From assembly GCA_945980015.1 (NCBI GenBank), contig CAMFQI010000078.1, forward strand, positions 1-6,330: 6,330 nucleotides of DNA, given 5' to 3'. The notes under the pieces are model-generated. The model worked only from the letters and a program-made list of their open reading frames with translations. It searched no databases and was not told the origin of the DNA. The translations under genes were made by a program, and so were the position numbers. Below are positions 6,171-6,330 of the stretch, in pieces; the stretch's first letter is position 1; every line of letters starts with the position of its first letter. This DNA is from an uncultured Eubacterium sp. Its GTDB lineage: Bacteria; Bacillota; Clostridia; Oscillospirales; Acutalibacteraceae.

Positions 6171-6330
6171 AAACAGATTTACCGCCCTGTGCGAAAAAAA
6201 CGAAATAACACTTGACGAAGCGGCAATCGAAAGATTCGACGCCTTTGCTTCCCTGCTTGTTGAGTGGAACGAAAAAATGAATCTTACGGCAATCACCGAG
6301 CCTCATGAAATTGAGGTTAAGCATTTTCTT
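6160..6330 (+). CDS. rsmG: 16S rRNA (guanine527-N7)-methyltransferase RsmG, 5' part
   Basis: Only the first 57 codons are in the window, and the frame stays open to the right edge. RsmG (GidB) uses S-adenosylmethionine to methylate G527 of 16S rRNA, a position linked to streptomycin sensitivity in other bacteria. The recognisable part is LLVEWNEKMNLTAITEPHEI (residues 32-51), the family's WN-x-K-x-NLTAI signature, followed by VKHFL (53-57), which begins the conserved KHFLDS region. The methyltransferase core lies beyond the window. The ATG overlaps the end of mnmG by 11 nt and has GGAG (6146-6149) 10 bases upstream. The mnmG-rsmG order is standard for this locus. Confidence 0.93.
   Translation, partial: MIDKNRFTALCEKNEITLDEAAIERFDAFASLLVEWNEKMNLTAITEPHEIEVKHFL

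Overview
The window is a conserved chromosomal block found next to the replication origin in many Firmicutes: rpmH, rnpA, yidD, yidC, jag (khpB), mnmE (trmE), mnmG (gidA) and the start of rsmG (gidB). All genes lie on the + strand. Three things suggest a Gram-positive Clostridia-type bacterium, perhaps of the Ruminococcaceae/Oscillospiraceae kind: a Jag protein with Jag_N, KH and R3H domains between yidC and mnmE; a five-helix YidC with no large Gram-negative periplasmic domain but a long external insert; and moderate base composition. The lineage is an inference from gene order and protein style. No taxonomic marker was compared.

Layout. Positions 1-139 are the non-coding region before rpmH, with promoter-like elements, several short dyads and an A/T-rich hairpin. 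In related genomes dnaA and oriC lie on the far side of this region, so an origin may lie just left of the window; I see no DnaA box inside it. Positions 140-2831 hold rpmH, rnpA, yidD, yidC and jag, tightly packed with gaps of at most 28 nt and two overlaps (14 nt and 4 nt). Positions 2832-2925 hold a strong hairpin followed by a short T run, which probably separates jag from mnmE as a terminator or attenuator. Positions 2926-6330 hold mnmE, mnmG and the 5' part of rsmG, spaced by 8 nt and then an 11-nt overlap. rsmG runs off the right edge.

How the genes fit together. The first group supplies a ribosomal protein, the RNase P protein subunit, the membrane-insertion pair YidD/YidC and an RNA-binding protein (KhpB). 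The second group modifies RNA: MnmE and MnmG form the complex that modifies the wobble uridine of certain tRNAs, and RsmG methylates 16S rRNA.

This is a housekeeping region. I see no mobile element, CRISPR array, tRNA, defence system or unknown operon. The points worth a second look are modest: the dyads upstream of rpmH, the hairpin between jag and mnmE, a cluster of in-phase A-rich slippery heptamers in the jag linker, and lineage-specific extensions in Jag and YidC.
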